Below, one piece after another: positions 47,101-59,500 of a stretch of DNA of 64,000 nucleotides. Source of the DNA: Macropodus opercularis (Eukaryota; Chordata; Actinopteri; Anabantiformes; Osphronemidae); assembly GCA_030770545.1 (NCBI GenBank), contig CM061096.1:6119501-6183500 (forward strand), written 5' to 3'. A model generated the notes under the pieces. The model was not told the DNA's origin and searched no databases. It worked only from the letters and a program-made list of their open reading frames with translations. The translations under genes were made by a program, and so were the position numbers. The first letter of the stretch is position 1, and each line of letters begins with the position of its first letter.

Positions 47101-48659
47101 TGTTGCCCACTGATATAGATGAATGTGTATACAAAGACGTCCCACGTTATGTATGGGGCCCTTGGGTGCCACCCACTGTTCTCCTCTGTATGCGCGGCGG
47201 GCAAGGGAGTGACCGTCTGGCCTGCCAAAGTGCACAACCTCAACTCCGCTGTGGTAATTGGAGGAAGAGGAGGCGACAACTTCCGTGATGGCCACACAGT
47301 GATGGAGAGATGGCCTGTATATCATTTTCTCCACCCGGCTGTTCCTTTGCATTAGAGACCGAGAGAAAAAGGGAAGAGGCATGGAGTGGAGAAACCATGC
47401 ATGCTTCTGTCCTCCCCTCAGTGTGATGAATAATTTAGCAGTGCAGGGCCCTTGCTGTCGAGTAGAGATGGTGGTAATGGGGAGACTGGATATATGTGGC
47501 ATGGCATGGAGCAATGGTTTACGTTAGACTTTCACAACCAACGCACTTAAGTGTGCCGCAGGCTGCTCACATGGTGTGTTTGGCCTGCATTAATGCATTT
47601 TCTTTTTTTTTAATTATTTGCAAAAAAATAAAACATCGACAGAGATGTCCACAAGCAGCGGCGTAAAAATGAGGAAGGAGCCGCTTTGAGGCTTTGGAGC
47701 TGTGGTCATTAGCTGGAGTTGAATCCCCTTGAGGCGGACGTTCAATCAAAGCCTTTATGATTTGGTCGTATGGCGTGTTATACTGCAAATTGTATCGGTA
47801 TGTTAGATTTAGAGACGAGGACGAGGGACTGCTTCCAGCACCTCCACGTCTCCCTTTGTTGCAGACAGTGCATATATGTACAGCATGTGTTCCTGTTACA
47901 ACGGACGCATACGCTCTCAGCCCTCTGGTGAGATATCGCAAGCCCACGCGCTGACGTTTGCAGCGTAAGCGGCGGAGGATTGTTGAAATTCGCGGCGGCC
48001 AGGGCTGATCAGCCATTCTGGTCGGAAGGGCAGCGAGTCTGGGCCCGTCGGTTTCATATTGCAAGATGAAGTGCCTGCGATCGTTTGTTAATGTATTAAT
48101 TGATCTGTGTCCTCAGACGGGCAAATCAGGAGTAGTGTCACGTAGACTCTTTAGTACTCCCCGAGACGCCTTCATTAGCTGCTGCTGGCCAGCTCTCCAC
48201 CCCCATTACAGGGCCACGTCGCCACACACTTTACCTGACTGCTGTAATATCTTCAGACATTTCTATCTCCCCGGCAAGTCCTCCGACAGCCCGAACAGTT
48301 TGGGGGATTAACATCAAATGCGAGGCGCTTCTTTGAAAGGCTTAGACTGCAGGTGATTCACCCTGGGGTGTCGCGTGGCGTTGTTTTGTCTGCCTTGTTG
48401 CTCTCCTTCTCTTACAAGTTTCAGTAACGGCTGTTGCAATCAGTCATTAACTTCCAGCTTAATGTTTTATAATCTGGAAGGCGCTCGAGCCTTTGTAGAG
48501 GAGATGATGTAACAGCTCCGCTACAAAGCCGACGAGAGGAAGCTGTGGAGTCAGTACATCCAGGAAACTGTTTAACCATTAATTTCAATGAAATTCAAGC
48601 AGTGTCATCTGGTTGTAAATGGTTCATTCGGTCCAGTTTTATTTTGACTGTTCACGTTT

Positions 48660-48677
48660 AAAAAAAAAAAAAAAAAA
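48660..48677. repeat. Poly(A) tract
   Basis: Eighteen A residues with no recognised retroposon upstream. Confidence 0.8.
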
Positions 48678-48905
48678 GGGTTTGTAGAGTAGCAGCCACC
48701 CTCTGAGTGCCTTGGATTTATATAATTTAATAATAACTCTGTCTTCTTCTGTCAGGCTAATGGCTCGAGAGCCCAGCCCCCCAATTGTGATTGGGCTCTG
48801 ACAGCTGGTTTCACTTGCAGAGATGTTCACACAGTCTTCTTTGATATTAACTGCGCAGCTGATGAAGAGATTAGATACAAGAGGAGAGGATGGAGAGGCG
48901 GGCAT

Positions 48906-48922
48906 GGGGGGGGGGGGGGGGG
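48906..48922. repeat. Poly(G) tract
   Basis: Seventeen G residues; G4-prone and length-uncertain. Confidence 0.85.
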
Positions 48923-49121
48923 TGTTCTTAAACTACAGAAAGACACCTACACCGGGGAAATCACTGGTGAGTTTAGCAGAGGAAAATAGATCCGGACGCA
49001 GTAAAAGCCCTGCGCTCGCTTATTGCACCTGCTATCATTAGCGCTTTTGTACACATGGTCAGCCTCCCAGGGAAAAGTCATTATCCAGCTGTGCCGTTAT
49101 TTTTCTGCTGTTTTCTCCTAG

Positions 49122-49223
49122 TGGAGTGTGACTTCAGGGCCATAGCCAACGCACCATTTAATGCCTCCAACACAATAAAGGACTCTAGCCTTAATGATGT
49201 GGGATTGGATGGCCATGCCTCAG
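49122..49223 (+). other. Candidate 102-nt cassette exon or CNE
   Basis: A strong pyrimidine tract ending in TGTTTTCTCCTAG precedes a 102-nt segment that ends GCCTCAG|GTTGTC. One frame is open, from ECDFRAIANAPFN to GLDGHASG, entering and leaving in phase 1, so inclusion would keep the reading frame. Third-position GC is near background (17 of 33) and the donor is mediocre. The segment is also AT-balanced, unique DNA that could simply be a CNE. The phase does not match the phase-0 end of the first-exon candidate. Confidence 0.2.
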
Positions 49224-49349
49224 GTTGTCCAGGGGCTTGTGTGCTGTTACTGCGAGCGGCCATTTTGCCTCGCTGCCGTTGAGGCTCCGTGTCATTTTGA
49301 CTCCAGCCATTCCAGATGAGGCAAAAAAAATAAAAATCCAATTTAATGA

Positions 49350-49500
49350 TTAACAGCGGCCGCGTTGTTTAAAGGGTCGGGAGAGCGGGGGCTGAAGTTG
49401 CGCAGCCCGAGCAGCGACACAACGAGCAGTAGGACGGATGGAAAGTTGCCCAACGCGCGCCAAGTTGCCAAACGCGAGGCCATATTGTGTGTTTTCCACT
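49350..49500. promoter_or_regulatory. CpG-rich patch with 19-bp-period repeat
   Basis: CAGCGGCCGCGTTG, CGGGAGAGCGGGGGC, GCAGCCCGAGCAGCGAC and two imperfect copies of AAGTTGCCCAACGCGCG (49443-49459 and 49462-49478, 15 of 17 matches). CpG density is clearly above the surroundings. It could be a small CpG island or alternative start region, but no leader or exon is identified. Confidence 0.3.
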
Positions 49501-52500
49501 TTTGACTGAGCGAACAAACCCGGACGACTGAATCACGCGCAGAGGGATGTGAGACTATGCAGAATAATGTTTTAAATTAAAGCAAACCTGGCATTTTACA
49601 TCTGACTGACTCGCAGAATTAAATATTAAAATGACGGCTTCTCCAACAAATGGGGATCCGACAAAAAACTGGAGCAAACGTTCAAAGATTTTGCCCCAAA
49701 TTCCGTGACGTCTTCCACCTAAAAATAGACAAAAACATCATTTCAGCATTGACAGTAGGACAGAAAAGTATCTCAGGATCAGAGCGTGTGTCATTTAAGC
49801 CTGGGAGAAGCAGGATAAAAAGTATTTAGATGCTATGGCCTAAAAATGTCCCCCTTCAGCTGATCCAAGGAGAGAAACAGCTTCTCTCAGCACTGTTTTA
49901 TATGCAGGAATTATTTTCCTGTTGTGTTTTCAGTTCAAACTGCACTTGAACAGAAGTGTCTGTTTAAGTCAGCTTCTCATATGCCAAATGTCATATACCG
50001 CTAATTATTTTTCGCAGCCTTATTTATTTATTTTACTTCCTGCGGTCGGCCTGTTGCACTCCTCCTAACTCCAGAAGTCTCTCATGGCAGTCATTCTTCA
50101 TTCTTCTCGGCAACGATGCAGCAGAAGGCGCGTGCATCGCTAACACGCCTGTGCCATAGATATGCCCCGAAGTGTCAGCTTTCACATACGGAAAAGATTG
50201 GAGAGGCCCCTGTGAGAGCGTCAGCAACATATCCACTGGCAACCTGCCACGCATGATAAGAAAACCACTCCTGCCCTCTCTCTCATAGCAGCAAATGTAA
50301 TTTGTGCACTTTCCACTACTTTACTCTGTACCCTGTTATTCATTTAAAATCATCAAGCCCTGCGCTTTACAAGGCCGGAACAAAAAATCACAGACAGAAG
50401 TTTTTGTCGTAGTGATTTTAAATCGCGTCTTCATTTTAGTTGTATGTTATACGTTTGTGTCCGAGTTGCAGCTTCCTCCCGTTCTCTGTGTGATGGTGAT
50501 GTCGCTTTAAGAGCCTTTTTATCCTTTCAGTGCTGAGTGTGAATCATTTATTCCCAGCATCTGCATTAACTGGCTACCTCTGCATGAAATAAGCATCTTC
50601 AGAGAAAATAAATACAGCAGGACAGACCTTATATTCAATATTTAGATTATTTGCTTTTTACATACAGTATCTGCATCCAAACATACATATGACAAGAAAT
50701 ATGCTTCAGTAAAAGTACAGATGCATTTTTTTATGATACACTATAAAAAAACAAGGTTTTGGTGAATTAAAGCTGATGAAGCTCAACGTTTTAGTATTCT
50801 TTCTGAAGAACTGCTTCAGATTTCAAATTTAAGTATGTTTTCCTATGTGTTCACGTTTACGATTGCAAAGGCTCTATTCAAAGCTTGTTATGTACTCTTC
50901 TCAATCAGTCCGAGGGAATATAACCCCCAGCCGTCACGTAAAAGGGGGTTAAGAAACAGTGTGGCACACAGGCCGTAAAATTAATGGCAGGAGAGTGACA
51001 TGAGTGTTATAGGTTATTGACCGATTTCATGGAATTTATGACCCTAATCAAGAGGCGGTGTCACAGAGAACGAAGCAAATAAGAGCAGCGCTGACAGCGG
51101 GGCCGCGCCGTGGCCGCTGGACACCACAATTTGAGCCTTCCTAGTAAATTGTGGCTGAGACTTTATAAGCCTCGGTGGAGGCTCCCTTTCGCTCTGGTTG
51201 CCCGGGTCCTGAGGCCACGCTCTGGGCCTACCTCCATCCTCCGGGTCAGACACAGCCGTCCTCGCCGAATGATGAGGAACACTGATTCATCTCAGCTCGT
51301 GTCAGGCTTGGCCTCTCGTTCGCGTCCGCACCTGTGCACAGTCCTGCCAGCGTGATGTTCGGAGTGTTTGTCAGAGGGATGAGGCGTTCGATCTCATGAA
51401 GTTTTCATGGTCATTATATAACCTGCTGTATATTTGTAGCTACTGGTGTCTGTTTCTATTTCTGGTGTGAGCTGGTCAAAGCTCCTGTTTAAGCCTCCAC
51501 TAGAAACAGAAATATTCAGCAGCGTACAAAGGGACGGTCCGTAAAGATGACTGAACTCCTGGTGATAAATAATTCTCAGTGAAAACATTCTGTAATGTCA
51601 CACAAGTGTCATATATATATACATACAGTATCAATGTGTGTGTGTGTGTTAACCCATGACGGCCAGTGGATGATTCGTGCTCCCTCACTTACTCACTTCC
51701 TCTGGTCATGAAAATGTCAGAGCCAGTTGACAGCTCGGAGCTGGTGCATCATGCAGCAGTCAAAAAAAAAGAAGTGAATCCATGTATTTTTTTTTCCTCT
51801 TTTACTCTATGCATACATTTTTTTTTTACTGTGCTAAGGCAAAGAGTGCCCGATCAGCACGGCGCATATGCTGCGTTCACATCATATTATGTGCAGCCAA
51901 GTTAGAAAAACTGTTCATGTCAGCCTAATAGTTGTAATTTGGTGTCAGAGATATTGAGAATATGTGGCAGCTCCAGTATCTCTGGCTGACAGAACTGCCT
52001 ACTGTGAGTGTCACTGGACCGCTCGCAAAACGGCTGCAGAACCACGTCTCATCTGTCACATTAACGCTAACACAATGGAGTCGGCTCGTTTTGAACGGAT
52101 GCCGCGCGGCTACAACGTACAATGTTGTGCGTTCAACTTTACAAAGCCAACACTGAGACTCGCACAAATCACTCGCTTGACAAACGAGAGCGTTATTAGA
52201 TGCTCGCCCTTACTTTACAACACTAATTGACAGGCGCTGAACATGTGAATGCAGCTCAATCCTGACTCCAAACTGTTTTCTTGACTGCCCAACTGCTGAA
52301 TAGAGGCCTGATATTAGTATTTAAAACAGGCTCTCTTCACCAGAAGATGTTTTCATTGGTCTATAAATAGAAGCTGGCATTATCTTGTTGTCAACAACTT
52401 GGCTTGGACCTCCCAACGAGCGGCAGCTCTGTGCTGTTTGTTTACCCGAGGTCCTTCAGGCTGTGCGAGGACGGTCAGCTGTGGCGACAGTGCCTCCGCC

Positions 52501-53794
52501 GTTCTGCCCCAGCGCTCTGTGGCTTTTGTGCGGCGCTCTAACCTGCTTTAAAAGCCTTTTAGTGTGGTTCTGACATGCTGTGCTATCACATCGTGGCCTC
52601 TGCAGAATGTATAGAGCCATTCAGACACTGTGCGGAGTGAAATGAGTTTTATCCAGTGGTTGACGATTGAATGTAATGGCACTCTCTCCGGGGAGCAGAG
52701 TTTTCTATCCACTGATGTTCGCGCTGATACGATGCAGCGCTCGCGCTCCTCTGCTGAGGAACAGCTTGGTCTCAGCTCTTTTAAATTATGCATTTTCATG
52801 ACTGGAATATGGGGAGGGAGTGTGCCACGTTTACATTAAACAAAACGGATGAAATGCCTTGCATGTTGGATAAGCCCGGGCCATATGGATGCGTTAGTGC
52901 TGCATCATTTTCTGCAGAAAAATACCACAATGAGAAATTGTTTTGCTTTAGCGAACAAATAAAACATTAATGGTAAATGATGTCGCGTGAGCGCAGAATA
53001 AATAACACTGATGCCGTAAGAGCTGATGAATGACGTATAATAAGAATTTATATCAATATATGTCATTGTTTGGGCTTTAAACGCTTCCATGACAGCTCAA
53101 TCCCAAGAAACGACAAAGACAAACGGAAAGTAAATTTCCCTTCTGCACTGACTGATGACATGCAGACTGGCCACTGTTTTTCATATAGTGATGAAGACAT
53201 AAACAAGGACAACCCTCTCCTCTTCTCATCATCAGCAATCCTGTGGTATTGGACAGAGAGTGCGGTAGTATGCTTTTTAATTAAAAAGAAAATTCAATAA
53301 CCTTATCAAGACTTGCCATTTTAGTTTGAGACGTATCGATCGGCCGTTCGGTTTATGCAGATCTGCCGCTTTCATCTTCTGGGCAATTTTGCATGGTGGC
53401 CTCTGGTTACTGAAAAGATCTCATTTCAGAAAATCTATTTCATATATTATTCAGGTTGTGTTTAGTTTGGCTTACAATACAATATTCAAATATGTTGTCA
53501 TGTACGGTGCGTCTTAATATCAAAAGGTGACGGATTGGAGGTTCGCACCGAGTCAAACCGGGGAGAGGCTGGAGTTTGTCAGAGACGCACGAGCACGCGA
53601 CATTAAAACGGGAGTTTGTGAAGCTTGTGTGAAGGTGAATTCTGTCACCAGAGATTCAGGACAAGATGGACAAACTCCCGCTAGTGAGAGAAGAGCAACT
53701 GTGCCACTGATGATCTGTCACAGCAGTAGGCTAATTGCCCACACACCTCTGTGTATCTCCCTCTTTCTTCTTCCTCTCTCTTTTTTTTTTGTAG
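49501..53794. other. Candidate intronic sequence, no exon called
   Basis: Long unique AT-rich stretches (50560-50900), a second CpG-rich patch (51090-51290), AT and TG repeats at 51610-51649, T runs (51786-51795 and 51820-51828) and CNE-like text (52300-52390, 52780-53060). No splice pair or coding signal was accepted. Confidence 0.4.
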
Positions 53795-54150
53795 TTCAAT
53801 ATGTCTGCTAATGGAATTAAAAACATGTTGCCAGGGGTCTTTGCAATTTGGAAAATAAGTCCATTAAGTTCATTAATTTAATAATGGGCAATAATAATGA
53901 ATAAAAAGTATTGCTCAATTAGAGGGGAGCGTACGGTTGGCTGTTTCACATTCATTCGAAATCACCTCAGTGTGCAATAGCTTAATGAGATTATAATGGA
54001 ATTGATATCGCATAGGTAGTGAATTAAACCGTTACCAGAGAAGCCATTAGGAATGAATTTCTAATCCTGAAACACTTGTCACAGCTAAAATAGGCTTCTA
54101 CTTTTGTTATTAGCCTTCACTAGAAGTGGTCTCAACTAGAATACAGAGTG
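53795..54150. promoter_or_regulatory. Strongest CNE-like block in the window
   Basis: About 355 bp of unique, AT-rich, repeat-free sequence. It includes CTGCTAATGGAATTAAAAAC, CCATTAAGTTCATTAATTTA, ATAATGGGCAATAATAATG, GCTCAATTAGAGG, GCTTAATGAGATTATAATGG, GTAGTGAATTAAACCG, GCCATTAGGAATGAATTTC and GTTATTAGCC. At least ten ATTA/TAAT-type cores occur at spacings of 20-50 bp. Within the candidate first intron this is the best candidate for a developmental enhancer. No cross-species alignment was available. Confidence 0.45.
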
Positions 54151-56533
54151 TGAAGGTGAATCTCTGGTGATGGCGAGGATGATGAAACGCAGCGATTTTC
54201 CTTGATGTGTGTTAATAGCAGTGAATGTCAGGCAGCCCCTCAGTATTTGTTTGGTATTGTATCATTGCTGTATTGGTGGCATCAGCCCATTAATCCCATC
54301 AGCGACTGCCTCCTCAGGTTTCATAGCTAGTGTTTCCAGACCAGCAAAGCTGCTGAGGACGTCAGTTAAAATTACACAGACAGCACATTCATAGTAATCT
54401 AAAAAGGTCAGGATAAATTACACTGCTTATTTCAGTGAAAAAGGCAGGTAATGTGATCCGCCGTGAGTAGTTTTTCATGCTGGCCCCAGTACATTCTCTC
54501 TGGGTTATGGCGCAGATTTGACTCTTTGACTTTTACATGCTTGACACTTCTTGTCAATTTACTGTCTCCTTTTAAGACCAGGAGGGATTAGACGAGATGA
54601 ACTTTTCCTTTTCATCAAGGTTTAACAATAATTTGAGGTGTTTTATATTCATAATGGCTTTTTTTTTTTTTTACAGTACCACTTAAAATAATGTATCGTT
54701 GGAGGATGTTGTTAAAATCAGAAATAGATTAGCGGTTCATAATTTAACTTTTCATTTAATGCGGGTGCAGTGATACAGCCTGTAAATCCACGTTCTCAGC
54801 GGTTTGTGCAGCTTCAGCAAGGCGAGCATGTCAGAATGTATTATTAGTGTCAGTCCTAATGTACTATATGTACTGTATAATGTGTAATATATAACCGATT
54901 CAATCAAAAATGAAACCTCCACCGCTTAAAAATGTGGAAACAAGACATTAATCAAAAACGAGCATCTCCAAAAATGCCCATTACTTTGTGAGGAATCAGA
55001 CTCGACCTCGGCTGATGAGGTGAAGAAGTTTGTATGTTAGAGACACGGTATAATAAAAATGATTCAGATTGTTTCTTTTTTTCCTCCCCCCACAATGGAA
55101 ATGTTGTTTTCAGATGGGAAACATACAAATCTTGTGGCTACACTTTAAATTCTCCACATAAAACGTCTTTATGAATCCACAATGAGCTGTAATCTTAATG
55201 CGGTGTTTTCGAAAAGGTAGGAAATACAACAGGAACAAGCCACAGAGTAAAATCACACACTGGCCCAAACGTACAGACGTGTTCTTCCAGAGTCTGGTTG
55301 TGTAAGGTTGTGAAATCTCCTGATGCCGAGCGCTCTAATCTGCAACCTGAGTTTATTTCCTCATCCTGAGCCATTGTGGCAAAAAAAAGAAAGAAAAGGA
55401 GAAGTCAAATGAGGATTTGGGGGATGAGAGAGAAGGAGAGTGGGAAGATGACAGTAGTGAGCATCCTAAAAAAAGAATGAAAGGAATTCATCAGTAAGAT
55501 ATGGTTGTGTGAGATATGAAAATAGGTGTATGTGTGTGTCTGTGTGTACGTGTCAAACTCTTTGGGTGTGTGTTTGTGACTGAGAGTAATGGGAGTTCTC
55601 CAGAATAAAATAAGAAGCTTTGACAAAATAACACAGAAAAAAATAGGGAAATTTACAGATATTCAAATCCAGTCCTGAGCATTGCCAGTCCTGTTTGTGC
55701 TCTGATTTATGTGCGTGCATATGTGTGTGCGCTCTTGCATATGTGTGTGTGTGTGTGTGTGTGTGTGCTTAATTAATATTTAAGCCACCTTCAGCATATG
55801 CTGGAAAGGAAGTAAAGGGGATTGTGTTCTCATGGATCCCTTAATCCTCCGAATTAGCAGTTTAATAACAAGAAGCCATTTGTAGATTAGTAAGATCAAG
55901 CTTCCAGGACGTGCGTGTGTACAATCTACTTAAATGCTTTGATTTTTAATGTAGTAAAACTTGCCTCGCTCACCCTGCATATACAGTGAGGCTGCAGCTG
56001 TGCATGTGCTGGTCTATTTAAGGTTGTTTTGAAGAAGGGACCTACGTCATTTTTAGTGTTTTTCAATTGTATTTTGGATTAGGGCCGAACTAATGTGTCA
56101 CTTAATTGATCTGCGGGGAATTGATGGATTTTCTTGATTGACAAATTGTGAAAATCCATAATTAAGATAAAATGCGGAGAGTTCTGACTGTTTAAAAGTG
56201 AGAGTCTGTTGCGTTTTCTATCCATTAACCAAAATACAGGATTGTTTATTTAGTGTACGTGTGTCATCAGTTACCCTTCAGTTAACCCCTGCTGCCCTTC
56301 TGAGAAAAAGCTTAGATTAATGGGTGAATTCATGTCAGAAGGTGGGGTAGGAAACCTCCCAGCATGCACCAGGACCGCAGACCCATGGACCGATCTCATT
56401 CTTTCCATGCATTGTTCTCTTGTGTTCTTGTGTGTTTTTTTTGCTTCCCCGCTTCCTCTTTTTTTTTTTTTTATAAGCTGTTACATGCAGTTTGAGTGAT
56501 GCTGTGCACCCAGTTGATGCTTTTCTCCCCTAG
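54151..56533. other. Candidate intronic sequence with further CNE-like text
   Basis: CNE-like text continues at 54205-54400 and 54500-54660. T runs are at 54659-54672 and 56461-56472. A (TG)n lies at 55742-55767, followed by GCTTAATTAATATTTAAGCC and the perfect palindrome CAGCATATGCTG (55792-55803, with a central E-box CATATG). Positions 56085-56290 faintly recall the MITE at 34413 (AGGGCCGAACTAATG), but too weakly to call. Confidence 0.4.
55742..55767. repeat. (TG)n microsatellite
   Basis: About thirteen TG units immediately before a CNE-like block. Confidence 0.9.
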
Positions 56534-56560
56534 ATGAGCATATTGAGCGTTCACGCTCAG
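56534..56560 (+). CDS. Candidate 27-nt in-frame microexon
   Basis: GATGCTTTTCTCCCCTAG is a good pyrimidine-rich acceptor. The next 27 nt read as nine codons (MSILSVHAQ) and are followed by CAG|GTATGA, a usable donor. Length divisible by three and phase 0 on both sides fit the phase-0 end of the first-exon candidate at 44125. The segment includes a small inverted repeat, GAGCG-TTCA-CGCTC. The flank is AT-rich and CNE-like, as flanks of regulated vertebrate microexons often are. So short an exon cannot be told from chance by sequence alone. Confidence 0.22.
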
Positions 56561-59500
56561 GTATGAAAGCAGATAGTTCATTAATCCGCGATGCGTCCCC
56601 TGTGTCTCAGGGAAAACGTCTGCAAGCGTTTCTAAACGACAAACAGAACTCCAAATGGTTCTTTATGAGCAGATCAGCGCTTGCCATGGCAATAAACAAA
56701 AAAAAGAGATCAAACGATGCGAATACATTCATCTGCTACATGGTTACGAGTAGTAAAGAAACTGACCGTGTACAGTTAGGAAATTAATTTCCTACCCCAG
56801 CTCTCTTAAATGCTTTGCCTTGAATTAAAACGTTCTGTTTGTGTGAGTCGAATGAACTTGCTCTTTTTTTTGGCCGTTGTTGTTTAATGCTGACTCATGG
56901 CAAAAGTGAAAATTTAGGGTTCTTAGGTACAGAAGTATACAGAAATCAGTTATGCTCCTGTGGGGCTAATAATTTTGCTGTTTAACTCCGGATTTATTTA
57001 TGTTTTAATCTGCTGATTAAATCAGTAGTTAAATTTTCAGCCTCTTTGTGAGGAGGCCAGCAGTGACTAATCTTTTTAATGGGTACGTACGGAAACAAGC
57101 AGTGAGAAAGTGGCCGAAGTCACAGACGCTCTGAATTTAGGAAACAGACATTTATACTTTATAGATACTTCACAGACTCAAAGATACATTAATGAATGAA
57201 ACCAGTAAGACAAGAGACAAGTGAGCTTGCATTAGCTTCTGTCTTGGATATCAGATAGGTTTGATTCAGCCTAGCTTGCTGACCACGATGGCAATAAAAC
57301 AGCCCAGAAAAAAACCTGAATCAATTTTATGTCTATGGACTTTTCATTGAATCATTTGGTTGTTTTTTGTTTTTTTAATGGCGACAACATAGGTTTCAAC
57401 TTCTCCTGAGCTGGGAATGTTGAGAAGTCTCATAAGTTTTACTGCCATGCAACCGTCGTAAAGTATCATCATCATCATCATCCTCCAGATCTAGGCTTCG
57501 ACAATTAAAAGCGTGAAAAGATCAAACCTCCGTGTGCTCGTGAACAGTCAGTGTTTGTGTTTATCATTAACTGGCCCAGATGATTCCGTGTGTGTGGCCC
57601 CAGCTCAGTGCATTGTTGTGTTTTGCATAAACTCAGTCCTCTCTTATCCTCTCACACACACACAACCCTAGATGCCATCTCCGCTATCTGTGTTCGGCGT
57701 CATCATTTGCCAGCGATGACAGCCTCCTCTGTTTAACCGCCGCAGATCACAGTGTCACAGCAACCGCCGTGTTTCTAATCATCCTCGCGCAGAAAATCTC
57801 TGTCGTTGTTGGTGTTTGCTGATAGCGTCTGTGTTATCCCTGACTCTCCCACCCGGCCAATATCAGAGATTGATTGCTTTTGTCTTGTTATCAGGGTCGT
57901 TAAGGTGAGATTGACATGTGCTCACAGGATAAGGAGGCTCTGAGGGTCTCTCCCGCTGTGTGTGTGAATGGGGTCTGCAGTACAGTACAGTAGTGTGGCT
58001 TTAAACATGCATGTATGACCTGCATGAAACGTTGATGAATAATCAGCTGATGCGTCAAAGTGACGTCTCTATACCTGTATTTCTATTTCAATATTTCAAG
58101 TTTTGCTTCTCCATGCTGCCGCGTTTCTTTGCTGAAAGCTGAAGCTCAGTCTCTCATTCCACCAAGTTGATGGCGACGAGACGAAATAAAGACCTCCGAT
58201 AAGCCAATGTTTGTTGCACACACTGAATTCTCTCGGCCACCGGGCCCGTCTGCTGGCGGACTGGGCTGGGTGGCTTCATGCTCTGCACACTAGCCACACA
58301 TCCTAAATAATTCACACTCTACTTGGGAATTCTCCAACGGACTCACTGCCGCCATTAGACACTCTCTGCCTGCCAGTTTTTCTTTTTCTTCTGTATTTTT
58401 TTGGGGGGTGGGAGTTGGGGGGGGGCGGTACTGTGTTTCACATTCAGACTTCAACACTACAACCTCAACCACCAAGAAAAAAAAATGGAGGAGGAGAAGC
58501 CGGCGTGGTGGGCCGCATGGAGGGGAGCAGAAATGAAAAACGAGTAATATCTCGGGTCGATGAGAGTTCACGGACAATCCAATATATAAAAGCGAGTTTA
58601 CATGCATAACACTTCAACATTAAGATTTTTCACAGACTTCAGCATATTTTCTAGAACTCTCCCTCTACTATTTTTTTTTTTTTTTTAAATCTGAGACGCC
58701 TCTTTGACAATGTCTCCCTCATGCAAAATGCATGAGCACTTGTGGATCGATACCAGGCCCTTTAATCTCACATAGACAGCTCCCGCGCTCAGGCGTTGAA
58801 CCCACACCCATGGTTGCCACCGCTGCAGCCCAGATCAGAGGCCAGAGAGGGGGGAGAGAGATCGGTCTGAGCCACATGGGTCACAAACACGGGGGTCAGG
58901 GCCCCCGAGGTGGCCCTGTTGACTGCCGGAGACGCACGCTCTCCAGTGTACTCTAAACAACGCTTTTATGTAGAGTGTGTTTCTACTTCATCGCCCCCCG
59001 AAACATTAAAGGCCGCTCGCAAAAAGTGGTGCCCACTGGAGTTGAAGCTTGAGGAAAGTCACAAAAAGGTTTTTGTTCCGTCTCTTTGCCCATAGAGGAC
59101 CTTATTACACATTCTACTACCCAGCTTTTTGTTTTGTCCCAAAATAAAAATTCCAAACACAGCACTGTTGCAGCTAAAAGATACATAAAACACCACAGCA
59201 GTGGACGGCACAGACTCCTCCCTTACTTAAAAAGTAAAAATGGCCTAGAAGTGCTTTAGTAAATTTAGTATTCACATTATTAATAATAATACAACAAAAA
59301 CCTGTATGTTGTGTATTCAAAGCCTAATAATAATACACAAACATGCGCCATCATTAACATATTAAACAGGAACTTTTTCTTTTTAAATCGTGCATTATTC
59401 TAACAACTATATCTCCTAATAATACGTATGTTCCAGGACAGTACAAACACATATTGTTTGTACTGCACAAAAGATAACTGCAGTTGTAATTTGTTTTTCT

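Larger units (their letters stand above)
47101..49121. other. Candidate intronic sequence, no exon called
   Basis: Unique DNA with a CpG-rich patch (47930-48060), CNE-like text (48075-48110 with TTAATGTATTAATTGATCTG, and 48420-48600), poly(A) at 48660-48677 and poly(G) at 48906-48922. Confidence 0.4.

Noticed and set aside
46873..47514. 213-codon open frame on the minus strand, the longest in the window
   Set aside because: It passes through a SINE-type relic and unique non-coding text, has no recognised domain and no splice or promoter context. One frame of this size is plausible by chance in 64 kb.
56085..56290. Second copy of the 34413 MITE
   Set aside because: Only AGGGCCGAACTAATG and a TTAATTGATCTG string are similar; order and ends are not convincing.
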